Shown: piece after piece, positions 11,498-22,524 of the stretch
Layout: every line of letters starts with the position of its first letter
Numbering within the stretch: the stretch's first letter is position 1
NCBI GenBank assembly: GCA_029448655.1
Contig: JACCLO010000004.1
Location: 4,092,001-4,156,000 of the forward strand
Length of the DNA stretch: 64,000 bases
DNA from: Wolfiporia cocos
Taxonomy: Eukaryota > Basidiomycota > Agaricomycetes > Polyporales > Phaeolaceae
Reading direction: 5' to 3'
The notes under the pieces: model-generated
Databases searched by the model: none
What the model saw: only the letters and a program-made list of their open reading frames with translations
What the model was told of the DNA's origin: nothing
Translations under genes and position numbers: made by a program

Positions 11498-12952
11498 ATG
11501 GATCCGACAAGACCACCTCACTCGCCAACCGACCGCACCCAAGCGGCGCATGCAGCTCGCCCAGGCGGCAGCGTCATGTCTCCTATCAGTGGGGTAGGCC
11601 CACTGCACCAACAGCCGCTGCCTCCTATCCGCCACTTGCACCCAGACTTGCCGCTGCGCGCAACTATGCATACCCCGCACGCCCAGAGCACCTCGGCGTA
11701 CGAGCATCCTCATGCCGGTGGCTACGCAGCCCCTGTAGCTTTGGGAAGCAATCCCACTAGTATGTATACATCTCTGCTGCACCACACGCGCACGGGTTCT
11801 CAATCTAACAGGTATGCGGCCTCCGGCGGACGATTCAGACGCCGACGGAGACTCCCAGGAGCCGCCAAAGAAGAAACGACGCAGACAGGCGTTGAGCTGC
11901 ACAGGTACGGAACTTGGTCGCGGAACAAAGTGGTCTACTGACGGTCGGCTTCTCGTGTCTTCTGCCATGATCCCATCCTGATAATCTTCCGCATGATATT
12001 CGTGGATGCTCAACGTGGGATGGACTAGAGTGCAAGAGGCGCAAAATCAAATGTGATAGGTCCGGGGTCTATATCGTAATCGTCTCTGAGCTTCATCTGA
12101 TACTGCACCTTCCTCCAGAGCCCAACCATGCGGACCTTGTGTCAGGCGCGGAGAACACAGTAAATGCCAGTGGCACATTATTGAGCCTATGTGAGCCGCC
12201 TGGCTTGTGCGATTGTAGATCGACTCACATCCGGAAAAAATTGCAGGGAGAAGTATGTCACTCGGGCAGAGTACGATGAATTGAAGGCACGGGTATCCGA
12301 GCTTGAGGCATTGGTCCACCGGCTGAGCGTTGGCAGCCCAACCACACTGCCCACGCGCTCGGGTGTCTCTCCGCCGTCCGTTTCCCTGGTCCCGGGACCA
12401 CACTACGACCAGGGAACGGCCATCACCCCATACCAACAGAGTCCGCATCCCTCAGGTCCTGCACCCTACCACGGCATGCAGCATGCAGCCCATTCCGTAG
12501 GCCGCTTCGAGCCATCAGGAGCTTATACGCACACATCGAGGCTAGTGGCGCCGCGGAGCCCTACATCGCCCACCCATTCGCCATCGTCCCATGGCTTGGC
12601 AGGCCGCTCCGGGCCAGCTATCATGTCACCAACCGAGCCGCATCGCCCTCCTATGTACATGCTTTCGTCGTCGAGCATCCCGCCCCCTTCAAACGCCGGG
12701 TCCTTGGGCACGGCAACCTCCAGGCGCGCCTCGCTCTCATTGGCGGCGATCACGAATCCCTCCACTCCGGAAGCTGAGCACCGACCACCCAGCTCGCCAA
12801 AAAAAGCCCATGCGCAGACGCTAGCACTGTCGGGTCAGCGTCTGCGCACAGAGTCACATACAGACCCGGCTCAAGTGGTGCGTACACAGCACCCCCCACG
12901 CCCCCCACGGCCCAGCGTAGGTCGGCAGCAGACTCTGCAGATTCAGGCGTAG
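11498..12952 (+). CDS. small Zn(II)2Cys6 transcription factor
   Basis: Predicted nuclear DNA-binding regulator of 387 aa. Exons: 11498-11759, 11812-11904, 12029-12059, 12119-12190, 12247-12952, all in phase. The binuclear zinc cluster is split over three exons: ALSCTECKRRKIKCDR, then AQPCGPCVRRGEHSKC, giving the six cysteines. A basic stretch PPKKKRRRQ just precedes it. A leucine-rich coiled coil (residues about 154-175, YDELKARVSELEALVHRL) follows and probably dimerises. The N-terminal 90 and C-terminal 200 residues are Pro/Ser/His-rich and disordered. No fungal_trans middle-homology domain is visible, unlike the regulator at 38308-41741, so this is a short-form factor. The donor at 12060 (GTCCGG) is weak but conserved by phase and motif. 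Targets cannot be inferred. Confidence 0.85.
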
Positions 12953-13937
12953 TCCGACCGACAACTAGCGCGTCGAGCTCACCTCAGCATGCCGCATATC
13001 GGATACCCTCCCGTCGACCATCGATCACCTCGTTTTCTGTCGGTTCGTCTTCTTCACACAATTCAAACTACCACCTGACGGTAGGCCCTGAAGAGGATGC
13101 CGAGCGCGCAGGCCTGCGATCATGATGTCCGTAGTTCCATAACTATTTCTCGGAATGCACGGCTGCGGCTAGCGATATTTCTCAGGTTCATTGTTGGGAT
13201 CGCATATAGCTAAAGTCGAGGGGGAGATGTACCTCCGCCACCTTACTCATCTGTAATGCTTGCTTTGACTCAGACGGGTGTCATGACCGTTTGTATGCGC
13301 TTATCATGTATTCTCTCTCGCCCGCCGTATACCCTGAAACAGATCTGGAGCAGGCACCAATGGTTCCTTCGCATGTCTATTTGCTATCACCTGTATATTG
13401 GCTAAATACCACGACCTCTCATGACTGCATTGCTACCGCTCGGAGGCAAGACCGCCTCATGACGTACACACTGGGGTTGTCTCACGTCTCCACCATGAGG
13501 TGTTAATGAAGCTTCGATTGTGTGAAGTGTTCATACAGAGACTCAGGATCGGTAAACCGCAATACAAAATGACGTAGGGCATAGAATCAGGAAGCATACT
13601 GCATGCTGACTGGAGAAGACCGTGGGTCATAGGTTCATATGGCTGGCACACTACTACTGTCGCTGGCGGCGCCAGCGTGGCGACGGGCGGAACATCGCCG
13701 GCAAGCGGTCTGACGCTGTGTGGTTGGGACGAACAGACCGTTCTGCCGGCGTGCCAGTGCCTGCCACAGCATGGCGGGTGCCCGCAAGCTGAGTGGGACG
13801 GGAGGGGACGGTGGATACCAAGATGCAGACTGCGACGGGCAGCTGGGGGGCACGGCGCGAACAAGCTCTGATGACGGGTCTCATGACCGAGCCACTATCA
13901 GAGAGCGTAATGACCGTATGGCCGAACCGTCCCGACG
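12953..13937. other. intergenic, no gene recognised
   Basis: Convergent spacer of nearly 1 kb between the small Zn2Cys6 gene (+) and UPF1 (-). The 13640-13880 block is GC-rich with overlapping frames of 60-135 codons on both strands, none with a recognisable domain. Presumably 3' UTRs and spacer. Confidence 0.45.
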
Positions 13938-16900
13938 CTAGAACTCGGTCACGCCAGATTGTGTGCCCGTGTATTGAGACTTCATGTCATCCATATCAGT
14001 GGCGTCGTCTTGACTCTTGTAGTCGAACTGCGACACGCTGCCCATATCGGAAGTTCCCGCGGTCGAGGAGAACGATGCGCGCCGGCGCAGTCTGTCAGAT
14101 TGCGAGTAGGCCATGCCGCTGATAGGACGGTCGGAAGGCCCGACGACGCTGCCAATCACACTCGCGGTGTCGGTACCCCCGGTCCCAGCGTCCTGAGAGA
14201 TAATGGAACTCGCATAGCCGTAGGTGCTGCGCTTTGCGCCGTTAGGACGTTGCATACCCGGACCGAACGGCCCACTAGCGGCGAACACGGGCAGACCAGA
14301 TGAATAGGTCGCCTGGGAGCGCAAAGACTGAACGTCGGAAGGAATGTGTCCGAGAGCATCGTGGGTGCGATAGAAGCTGGCGTCAAAGCGGCTGGGAGTG
14401 CCGGATCGGCGACCTGGGGAGGAGCCATCACGTTACATAAGCTCTCGTACGTACACGGATATTTAGACGTACCATCACCTGTCATTCCGCTTCCCAAATA
14501 GTCACGCGCACTAGTCTCGTGCCGACGGAACTGATCCATCGCCTTGACCAGCGTGCGCCGGGGCTTGCTAAATTGGATCATGCTGGGCTGCAGGTTGCTC
14601 AGCGGGCCCTCGACAAGGCAATTCTTCTCCTTGTAGTGAGTCAGGAGATAATGCCACAGCGGATGCTGTCCCACGGGTCAATGCCTGTGACACGTTACGC
14701 ACGCCGCACACTTGCCTTGCTCAGCACCTTGGGGTTCCCCAGGATGACCACGCCGTACTTCGCACGAGTCAGTGCGACGTTCAGACGTCTGGGATCGTTC
14801 AAGAAACCGATGCCTTGATGCTCGTTGCTGCGCACGCAGCTCAGGATGATGTAGTCCTTCTCACGTCCCTGGAACGCATCGACGCTGGCCACTTCAATCT
14901 CCTTGTACAGGTCCTTCTTGAGCGAGCCGTTGAACTGCATGTAGTTGACGATGTACGACCGCTGGCCCTCGTACGGAGTTACGACGCCAATTTGGCTCGG
15001 CACGACACCAGATTTGAAGAACTTGGTTACGATCTTCTCGACATTAGACGCCTCGGTCCTGTTACGCGAAGCATCATTCAATAGACTAAGGTACGTCAGA
15101 GTGCAGAGAATGTACCTATTTAGGAAGGACGTTCCACTCGAAGAGATCTCTTCCTGGCCTAGGTTCTGATAGAAGAACATGGGGGTATCAGGAACGGGCC
15201 AGGGGAAATCAACGTTCTTTCTCAAACGCTCAGGAGCGGTAACTCCGTTCTGCAGCGTCCCTTCGTAAAACATGTTTGACGGGAATTCGGACAAGCACGG
15301 ATGCATGCGGTATTGCACCTGCAAGCGGATGGGTCGATTCCCAAGCACGACAAGGCGCTCGAAAAGCGACTGCGTGAGACCGGCGCGCGCGGCCTTCTTG
15401 TTCATGATGACGGGACCAAGTTGCTGTTCGAGGAGAGATCAGTCAGCTATCGGGAGGTAACGTGGGAACGCGCAGTGCAGACCTGATGGTCGCCAACAAG
15501 GACCACCTGCTTACAGCCGAGGACGAGCGGTATCATGCACTCTGTAAAGGGGAAAGCGGTCAGCGTAATCAAATTGCTCGGGTACGGTAGAATGGCGACA
15601 TGCCTGGCTCTGCCGCCTGGGTAGCCTCGTCGATGAGGACCGTGCGGAATTTCAACTTGCTGAGCCGCGGGTCCCCGGCACCAACGCAGGTGCAGCAGAT
15701 GACATCAGCAGCGCCCAGGATCTCCTTCTCGCACTGCCTTATGAGCGTCTTGTACTTTCTCTCGTCGTTCGAGCTCAGCTCTCCTTGCTCGTTCTTCAGC
15801 TGAATGAGTTTCTGCAGCTCGACATGCGTAGTGTTGTTCGCCACTTGCTGGTGCAGCGTCAAGAACGAGATGGACGAGTCGAGCGCCTCGCGCGACTTGG
15901 CCGTCAGACGGACGACCTTGAGGCCAGTCGCGTGAATTTTCTCAGTGAGCTGATCGACCGCGACGTTCGAAGGCGCGCATACGAGAACCTGGCCGGGGTT
16001 CATTTTCGCGAGATGGTAAACGATCGAGGCCGACGTCACAGTCTTGCCGGTGCCCGGGGGACCCTGGATCAGACTGATGGGCTTCTGAAGCACGCTTTTC
16101 ACAGCGTACATCTGCGAATGGTTCAGCTCCGGCAAACCAGGCGCGGAGAAGCGCTTCGGCATCTGCGTGCGCAGCACCTGGGGCTCAAGCTCGTGGCCGA
16201 GAAGTTTGTGATACTGTGATACAGATCGAGTTGAGATGAGGCAGTATCAAAACAACAAAATTTAGACGCACGATGTAACCACTGACGCTCTTCTCGTCAA
16301 CGGCGAACGTCTTCATGGCCAACTGCATCCTATCGAAGCTCGTTGACTTCCACACGAAGTCGACGGTGTAGTTGTGAGTAACGTCAAGGGGAACACCCTC
16401 TGACCTACGGAGTTCTAAACCGATCTCTTCGGAGACATCTAGGGTAGACTGAGTGAATGTGTGGCGTACAATGAGGTCGACGATGCTCACTGTTCGGAAT
16501 CTTAATGACATGCCCGTCGCCTTCCCAGGGCTTATGCAACGTGCCGGAGTATTTGAGCCTGAGTTCGTCCCCAACTGCAAGTCGGACCTCGCCGCTCTCG
16601 AGCTTCGGGAGACAGAACCATGCCACGCGCTTCTGATTGAGACCGAGGTCCCACCGCACGGAGACGTCTGTCTGCGTCTGTGATTCCTTCAGCCTCTTAT
16701 CATAGTCCGCCTCAATCTTCACGAGTGGTCCGAAAATATTCTGATACTGGTATGCGTCTTCGTAGCGCACAAGGATCGGCTGAGGCTCGTCGTCCACCCC
16801 GGGCTTCTCTAAATCCTCAAGTGTGGCGCTAGCGTTGTCGCGCCACAAGTCCTCGAGACGAGTGATCTGCTGGAACGAAATTTGGCGCGAACGCAGCTGC

Positions 16901-17679
16901 TCGGTCTCGCTCGGTGGCTTGACGAGCCAGGACAAAAACGAGCGGTCGTCGATCAGAGGTGCCCACAAGGCTGCGTTCCACGAGATGTCTTTGGATATGG
17001 CAGCACAGGGTTGACTAGTGAGCTCTCGAGGTCAGGAAACACACCCGTTAGCACACACGGACAGCAGCACGCACCGGCACAGCAGCACGACGACGGTGTC
17101 GCTTTTGGCGGGGATAAACCCGAGCATAAACACATTCTTGCTCCCGCAGTTGTAGCACTCGGGAATGGTCTCGCCGAGCGGGCTCTCGCTGTGCAAGATC
17201 ACCTCCTTGTGCTTCGCGCGCACGAGGTGGTTCACGATGTGCGACGCGGACGTGTTCCCGCGCGAGTTGCAGAACCACTTGGAGCAGATGAGGCACTTGA
17301 CCACCGACGCGGGCGAGTGGATGCCGCAGTAGCTGCGACGCGTGAGGCTCGACACGCACATGGGCCGACGCGGGCTGCTTACTCACCTGCAGGCGTGCGG
17401 GGGCAGGTCGATCTGCCCTTCGTCCTTCAGATCGTCGAGGACCGCGTCAAAGTCGTCCTCCATGCCGGCCCTGGCGGCGGCGTGTGCATGTCCGCTGTGC
17501 CCGCGACCGTTCGGCGAGGACACGAAGGAACGGTCGTCGGAGAGAGACAGGCTCTCGAGGTCCGGAACATGGCTCTGGCTCGTGGTGTTCGCGGTGTAGA
17601 TCGAGGAGGTGTCGTCGACGATGCCGATGCCGCCGTAGGAGGACGCGGAGTCGAACTGAAAGTTTTCAAAGGAATCCAT
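13938..17679 (-). CDS. UPF1: UPF1/NAM7 RNA helicase of nonsense-mediated mRNA decay
   Basis: ATP-dependent superfamily-1 RNA helicase, central to nonsense-mediated decay in the cytoplasm. Ten exons: 17679-17387, 17332-17075, 17014-16491, 16438-16272, 16213-15604, 15541-15483, 15423-15116, 15058-14716, 14665-14473, 14413-13938. They sum to 1076 aa, the usual size. The Cys/His-rich UPF2-binding domain starts [20 protein letters not shown] (about residue 94). The Walker A motif GPPGTGKT is near residue 464, and the DEAD-like box reads DEATQAAEP near 610. Motifs [28 protein letters not shown] and [10 protein letters not shown] follow in order. The C-terminus has Ser-Gln sites (SQATYSS, YSQSD, VSQFD, KSQDD) typical of UPF1 phosphorylation. 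Introns 15603-15542 and 14715-14666 need GC donors; intron 15115-15059 is 57 nt, in frame and stop-free. Confidence 0.96.
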
Positions 17680-17887
17680 GCTTGTATGCGAAGCCTAGGA
17701 CAGAGAACAGGGAGCTGGGGCGTATTTGAGGGCTGCTTTGAGTCAGTGCGGTGCCGTTGTGGCCGTTCGACGCTTAGTGGGCAGCGCCGGCCGCCACGCA
17801 AACCGCACATGGCAAGTCTCACATGATCTCGATCATATCTGGCACCTTCAAGCACCTGCAATCGTCTATCTTCCAATCCAGCCGACC
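17680..17887. promoter_or_regulatory. divergent UPF1 / HYPK-like promoter region
   Basis: The two start codons face away from each other across 208 bp, so both promoters must lie here or overlap the 5' ends. No clear TATA box is seen. Confidence 0.55.
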
Positions 17888-18267
17888 ATGTCCCGCACCA
17901 ACGGCCGTCCAGAGCCAGAGGTCATCGTCAACGTACGGTAGCCCGCCTTCGCTCGCGCGCACTGCCTCACCCCAGCTCTAGTTTGCGGACGGCTATGCAT
18001 ACTCCAAGGGAAAGATGGAGGAGGCGTTCCGAAGCGGCCTCATGGACAGGCCTGCGGTAAAGCCCGCTGAAAAGCTCAGCCACAAGGCCAAGCAGGAGGA
18101 TGTAGATCTGCTCGTGAGGCCCTTGCTCATGCGCGGTTCTGCTAGCACAGCTCATCGCATACACGCAGGTACATGAATTGGATATCACTCGGTCACAGGC
18201 GGAGAAGATGCTGCTCGAGAACGACAACGACATTGCACAGGTACTAACGGAATGGGTGAAGGCGTAG
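17888..18267 (+). CDS. HYPK-like UBA-domain protein (NatA-associated)
   Basis: Small protein of 91 aa from exons 17888-17932, 17982-18113 and 18169-18267, all ending at codon boundaries. The central part (FADGYAYSKGKMEEAF) and the C-terminal helix bundle (HELDITRSQAEKMLLENDND, then VLTEWVKA) match the layout of HYPK: a helical region followed by a NACA-type UBA domain. HYPK binds ribosome-associated N-terminal acetyltransferase NatA and tunes its activity. The call rests on the UBA pattern and size. A nascent-polypeptide-associated-complex-like UBA protein is the main alternative. Its stop codon is only 6 bp from the stop of MRP51 on the other strand. Confidence 0.75.
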
Positions 18268-18273
18268 ATACAT

Positions 18274-19500
18274 CTAGTTTTGGTCCGGCTTCTGCGATCG
18301 CTGCATGACGCTTTGCAGCGTGTCCATCAAGAGATTCCTGTTCACCTCGCCTTTATAATGCGTGGTTGGTCGTGCCGTTTTTGCCACCGTTGTGAATGCA
18401 TTGTTCTTCGACACCGGCTCCCGTATGTTCGAGATGTATTCGGGCGAGCCGGGCTTGTATGTGTTGTCTGCAAGCTGCTCGGTCGCTGCGTCGACGTAAA
18501 CTTCCGTCTTTATCATGCCCTGCCCCAGCCCTCCCGGCTTGTGTCCCACCGTCACCGGCGCCGAGAGGATCTCCGCCTTGGCAAGACGGAAGTTGGCGAT
18601 GCCATTGCCGCCCTCTTTCCTCTCCCCGTTCTGCACCAGCCCGTTCCAGTCGACTGGATAGCGGCTCGCGCGGCGGCGTTTTGTGAGGCTGCTGGTCATG
18701 CCCGCGAAGCTGGCGACGCTGTCCTCCACACCGAACCCGCCGCGCCTGTCATGCTGGTGGAGGATGTGCCCGGGGCGGCCCTTGTTGATGAGCGCGGCCT
18801 GGAGCGTGCTCGTGCGCGTGTACGTGAGGCCGCCGAAGCGCTGCGGCTGCTGCTCGATGACGCGCGAGCCGGGCGCGTTGTACTTCTCGTACGCCTTGCT
18901 CTCGAGGAACTCGCGGAACTCCTCGCTCGCGCTCTGCGAGCGCTCCCACATCGACGTGGACGAGCCCGCCTTTCCTTCCTGCTGCAGCCACGCGCGGAAC
19001 GCGGGCCGCAGCGCGCGCACCTCCTGCAGGTACCGCGCGAACTGCTTGTCCGACATCGCATGCACGTTCGGGACCGCCATGCTCCGCCGCTCCAGCTCGT
19101 CCTTCGCCCCCAGGTCGTCCCGCTGCGAGTCCTGCGTCGCCGCCCCGAACTCGGAGTCGATGTCCCACTGGATCGAGGCGAGCGGGCCCAGCTTCTCCCC
19201 CCACGGCCCGACCTCGGGCACGTCAGGCGCGACGCCGACTTCCTCCCACATCCTGATCCAATTGTGCTGCCGTTCCGCGCCCCCCCACTCCGTCTGCTGC
19301 TGCCGCGAGTCGATCGCCTTGACAGTGACGACGGCGTTCCGCCTGTGGAGAGGCAGGGAGCGCTTCAAGCCCCAGTTTCCTCGGTGCGCGTGCCCGCCGT
19401 ACGAGACATAGGTCTGAGCGATATTTGGGTCAAACGAAGCAAACTTGGACTGCCGCAGCAGGGCAGCAAAGCGCGATGGCGGAGGAACAGGCGAGGCCAT
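18274..19500 (-). CDS. MRP51: mitochondrial small ribosomal subunit protein MRP51 (bS1m-like)
   Basis: Component of the mitochondrial 37S ribosomal subunit, needed for translation of mitochondrial mRNAs. A single uninterrupted frame of 408 aa. The N-terminus (PPSRFAALLRQSKFASFDP, then YVSYGGHAHRGNWGLKRSLP) is the classic Mrp51 opening, followed by the TEWGGAERQHNWIRMWEE block. The centre has HAMSDKQFARYLQEVRALRP, and the C-terminal part contains the GGLTYTR and GLGQGMIKTEVYVD blocks. Basic residues are spread throughout, as expected of a ribosomal protein; the first residues can act as a mitochondrial presequence. It lies tail to tail with the HYPK-like gene. Confidence 0.92.
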   Translation of the reverse strand: MASPVPPPSRFAALLRQSKFASFDPNIAQTYVSYGGHAHRGNWGLKRSLPLHRRNAVVTVKAIDSRQQQTEWGGAERQHNWIRMWEEVGVAPDVPEVGPWGEKLGPLASIQWDIDSEFGAATQDSQRDDLGAKDELERRSMAVPNVHAMSDKQFARYLQEVRALRPAFRAWLQQEGKAGSSTSMWERSQSASEEFREFLESKAYEKYNAPGSRVIEQQPQRFGGLTYTRTSTLQAALINKGRPGHILHQHDRRGGFGVEDSVASFAGMTSSLTKRRRASRYPVDWNGLVQNGERKEGGNGIANFRLAKAEILSAPVTVGHKPGGLGQGMIKTEVYVDAATEQLADNTYKPGSPEYISNIREPVSKNNAFTTVAKTARPTTHYKGEVNRNLLMDTLQSVMQRSQKPDQN

Positions 19501-20550
19501 GGCGGACCACCGAGCATCGAGTGAGCACAGAAAGTGTTCCGCGACAGACGGGCGCCTGAGCTTGAGGCGGCGCCTCGGCGGTTGCCGGAACGTATAAGAA
19601 GAGATCGGGCACTTTTTTCGGGCTCAACAAAAACGTCGACGTTCATATTGCTGTCTTATCCCTGCTCGCCCGCAAAGGCTCGGCTCTCTGTGGATTAGAT
19701 GGCCCAGACAAACGTCGCAGAGTGACTCTCGAGGTGTCTGTAAAACAATCTTTGCTGATCGCTTCTCCCTCTGGTCGAGAGGTCAGGACGCAGGATCACC
19801 TGAGGATCACCTACATGCTGTAGCTACATGGTGTACTGGTCAAATATATACTGCGTGAGTTCCTGCTCTGTGCTTTGCGATGTGCCCGAGGGACCGACGA
19901 CGAAAATCCTGGTAACATTACGCACCCCGGTGCGGGGACCGCGCTGCGTCGGACGCTCGCGCTCTACGCGGCTGCCGGTGTCCCCGCAGGCCCGCCGAAT
20001 GACTGGGCGTCGCAGACTGCTGGGTGCGCGTGGAGAGCGAAAGGCGAGGCTGAGGTCCCTCGGGCGTCCGTGTTCGTCGGCGAGAGCGCGATCCTGACGT
20101 CGGCTTGCAGCAGGTCTGGCTCCTCTGATGGCGGGAAGTGCTTGATACGGGGTGAATAGATGGGCGGTTCTACTTGGCACGGGCTTTGTGTTGTCTAGAA
20201 TGCTGTTGTTACGTTAGAATATGCGCGCGCTATGCAGCTACTGCGGAGACGACTTAGCCATAAGTGGGCAGCGGGCGTCTGTGTATGCGACATTGCGAAA
20301 AAGAGAGCAGCGGCGGCGGCGGTGTCTCCATCATCTCCACGTCGGCCCATCCTCGCTCGCCGTCGCCGTCGTTCTCCTCGACCACTCTGGCCCAACGCCC
20401 CCACAGAGGCCAGCCAGCCCTTTCGCTCCTTTCCGCAGCCTCACCGGCCTCGATTAAAATAGTCAGCACCGGCAGCCCTGCGGCGGTCTGTAATATTGCA
20501 CATCCCGCGGCGAGTATCGGCACTCGGCGTAGTCTGCAGCGCGCACGGAC
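19501..20550. other. intergenic with a coding-like GC-rich block, unresolved
   Basis: About 1 kb between MRP51 (-) and the nucleotide-sugar transporter (+). The block 19820-20160 has codon-like GC periodicity. On the minus strand a frame ends at 19824 with RIFVVGPSGTSQSTEQEL; on the plus strand a different frame ends at 20159. Neither has a convincing start, intron set or known domain, so I do not call a gene. The 20220-20460 part is C-rich and may be the transporter leader. Confidence 0.35.
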
Positions 20551-22207
20551 ATGTACCACAGATCGTATCCCTCGCGCACCGGGCCCCCGTCCCCGCTCAA
20601 CGCCTCCTTTGACCATCTGCCAGCGGCGCCATGGGCGACCCCGAGCCCACGCCCCAGCCCACGGCTGACACCGCTCGGCACGCCCCCCGCGACCCCCCCG
20701 CCGCCGTTCACCCCGCCGCCCCCCGTGCCCGCGGGCGACGGCAGCGAGAGCACGCCCACGGTCTGCGGCATGCCGCTTAAATATGTCTCGTGCGTGCTTC
20801 CACTCGCTGTCTCGGCCTGTTAATGCCGTGCTGACTTACACGCGTAGGCTTGTGACGCTCGCAGTGCAGAACGCCGCGCTGTCCATCGTGATGCACTACT
20901 CGCGCGTCTCGACACCCGCCGCGCAGGCGTACTCGCCCGCGTCGGCCGTGCTGCTGAACGAGCTCCTCAAGGGCTCCATCTCGTTCGTCATCGCGTTCCT
21001 CAGAGTCGCGGACGCATCCGACGCGTCGGGCCGCGGCGTCTGGGGCTGGTGGGCATCGCTGCGGAGGGTCTGCAGGGAGATCTTCAGCCCCGACTGCTGG
21101 AAGCTCTCGATACCGGCCCTGCTCTATGTCGTGCAGAACTCGCTGCAGTTCGTGGCTATCAGCAATCTCCCCGTCGCCACGTTCCAGGTGACGTACCAGA
21201 TGAAGATTCTCACCACAGCCGCGTTCTCCGTCATGCTTCTCCGCAGGAAGCTGAGCTCGACAAAATGGCTGTCGCTGTTCTTCCTCGCTATCGGGGTCGG
21301 CATCGTGCAGATCCAGTCGTCCAGCACCAGCCATGTCCCCGCGCGGCAAAACATGCCTGTCGGCAGTGCGCACGAGTCGGCGCCCCTGCACATCCACATC
21401 ATGAGCCCTCTCAAGGGCTTCGGTGCGGTGACGGCAGCGTGCTTCACCTCCGGGCTCGCCGGCGTATACTTCGAGATGGTGCTCAAAAACTCAAAGGCTG
21501 ACCTGTGGGTCCGTAACGTACAGCTTTCGTTATTCTCCCTCATTCCCGCAGTCCTCCCGGTCTTCTGGGAGTCGTCCGACCCCAGATACTATCAGGCTGG
21601 CCTCATCTCCGGCATCCTGCGGAACTTCGGCGGATGGGCGTGGGCGACGGTCGCCGTGCAGGTCCTCGGAGGGCTGATCACGGCCATCGTCATCAAGTAC
21701 TCGGACAACATCCTCAAGGGCTTCGCGACGAGCCTCTCGATCGTCCTCTCCTTCCTCGCGTCCGTCGCGCTCTTTGGGTTCCGCATCACGCCCTCCTTCG
21801 TCATCGGCTCCACGACCGTCCTCGTCGCGACGTGGATGTACAACCAGCCGCCCGGCCAAGAGCTCGTCGCGATCACCGGCGCGATCCCCGTCATCCCCGC
21901 GAAGCCGCGCGACCCGTCGTTCACACCCGTCAGCCCCAACGCGCCGATCCTCGGCCAGTTCCCCTCCCTGCGCAAGAGCGCGTCCCCGTTCGGCAGCCCG
22001 CGCGCCCTCGCGAGCGCGCTCGGCCTCGCAGACGAGAAGGCGGAGGCGGAAGCCAGCTTCGGCGCGACACTCGACACGGCGCGCTACCTGAGCGCGCCGT
22101 ATGGCTCGCCATACCCCTCGCGGTCACCGTCGCCGGTACCGACGCCGCCATACCCGCCATCGCGCAATGGATCACAGACAAACCTGTCCGCAGGACGCTG
22201 GCAGTGA
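20551..22207 (+). CDS. Golgi UDP-galactose/UDP-GlcNAc transporter, SLC35A family
   Basis: Antiporter that imports nucleotide sugars into the Golgi lumen for glycosylation. Two exons, 20551-20789 and 20848-22207, give 532 aa. After a Pro-rich cytosolic N-terminus (residues 20-70), the core begins GMPLKYVSLVTLAVQNAALS, the family signature for the first membrane helix. Further marks are TPAAQAYSPASAVLLNELLK, YVVQNSLQFVAISNL, TYQMKILTTAAFSVMLL, GLAGVYFEMVLKNS and KYSDNILKGFATSLSIVLS. About ten hydrophobic segments fit the family. The C-terminal 140 residues are a Ser/Pro-rich cytosolic tail longer than in animal members. The exact sugar specificity (Gal or GlcNAc) cannot be told from the sequence. 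Confidence 0.92.
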
Positions 22208-22524
22208 TATTGACTATCCTAGTATACGAACAAACCCATCTAACGAGCCCGACACGATACCCGCCCAAAGACTCTGCAAACGTAGACAACGCCCGTCGTT
22301 ACGAGATCTATTACAAGTTATCCCCAGTGCATAGCGCATATTTGTTTACATTTGTTCATTCTTCAGCTGCACGAGATTTGATAGAGTAGTGTTACATTTC
22401 CTGTAATCCACCGCGATGCATTTCCTGCATGTGCTTGGGGCCGAGGTACGAAATCACGAGGGATTTTTGATGTGGCTGCCGCGATCAAACACGCTTGCCA
22501 ACACGAGCGCCTAAAGCCTGCAGA
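22208..22524. other. short intergenic region upstream of MDM12
   Basis: 317 bp between two plus-strand genes. It must hold the transporter 3' end and the MDM12 promoter; no further structure seen. Confidence 0.5.

Noticed and set aside
19824..20180. Minus-strand frame ending RIFVVGPSGTSQSTEQEL and its plus-strand counterpart
   Set aside because: Coding-like composition but no ATG, no consistent introns and competing frames on both strands.
20777..21397. Long minus-strand frame over the nucleotide-sugar transporter
   Set aside because: Antisense shadow of a clear membrane-transporter coding sequence in GC-rich DNA.
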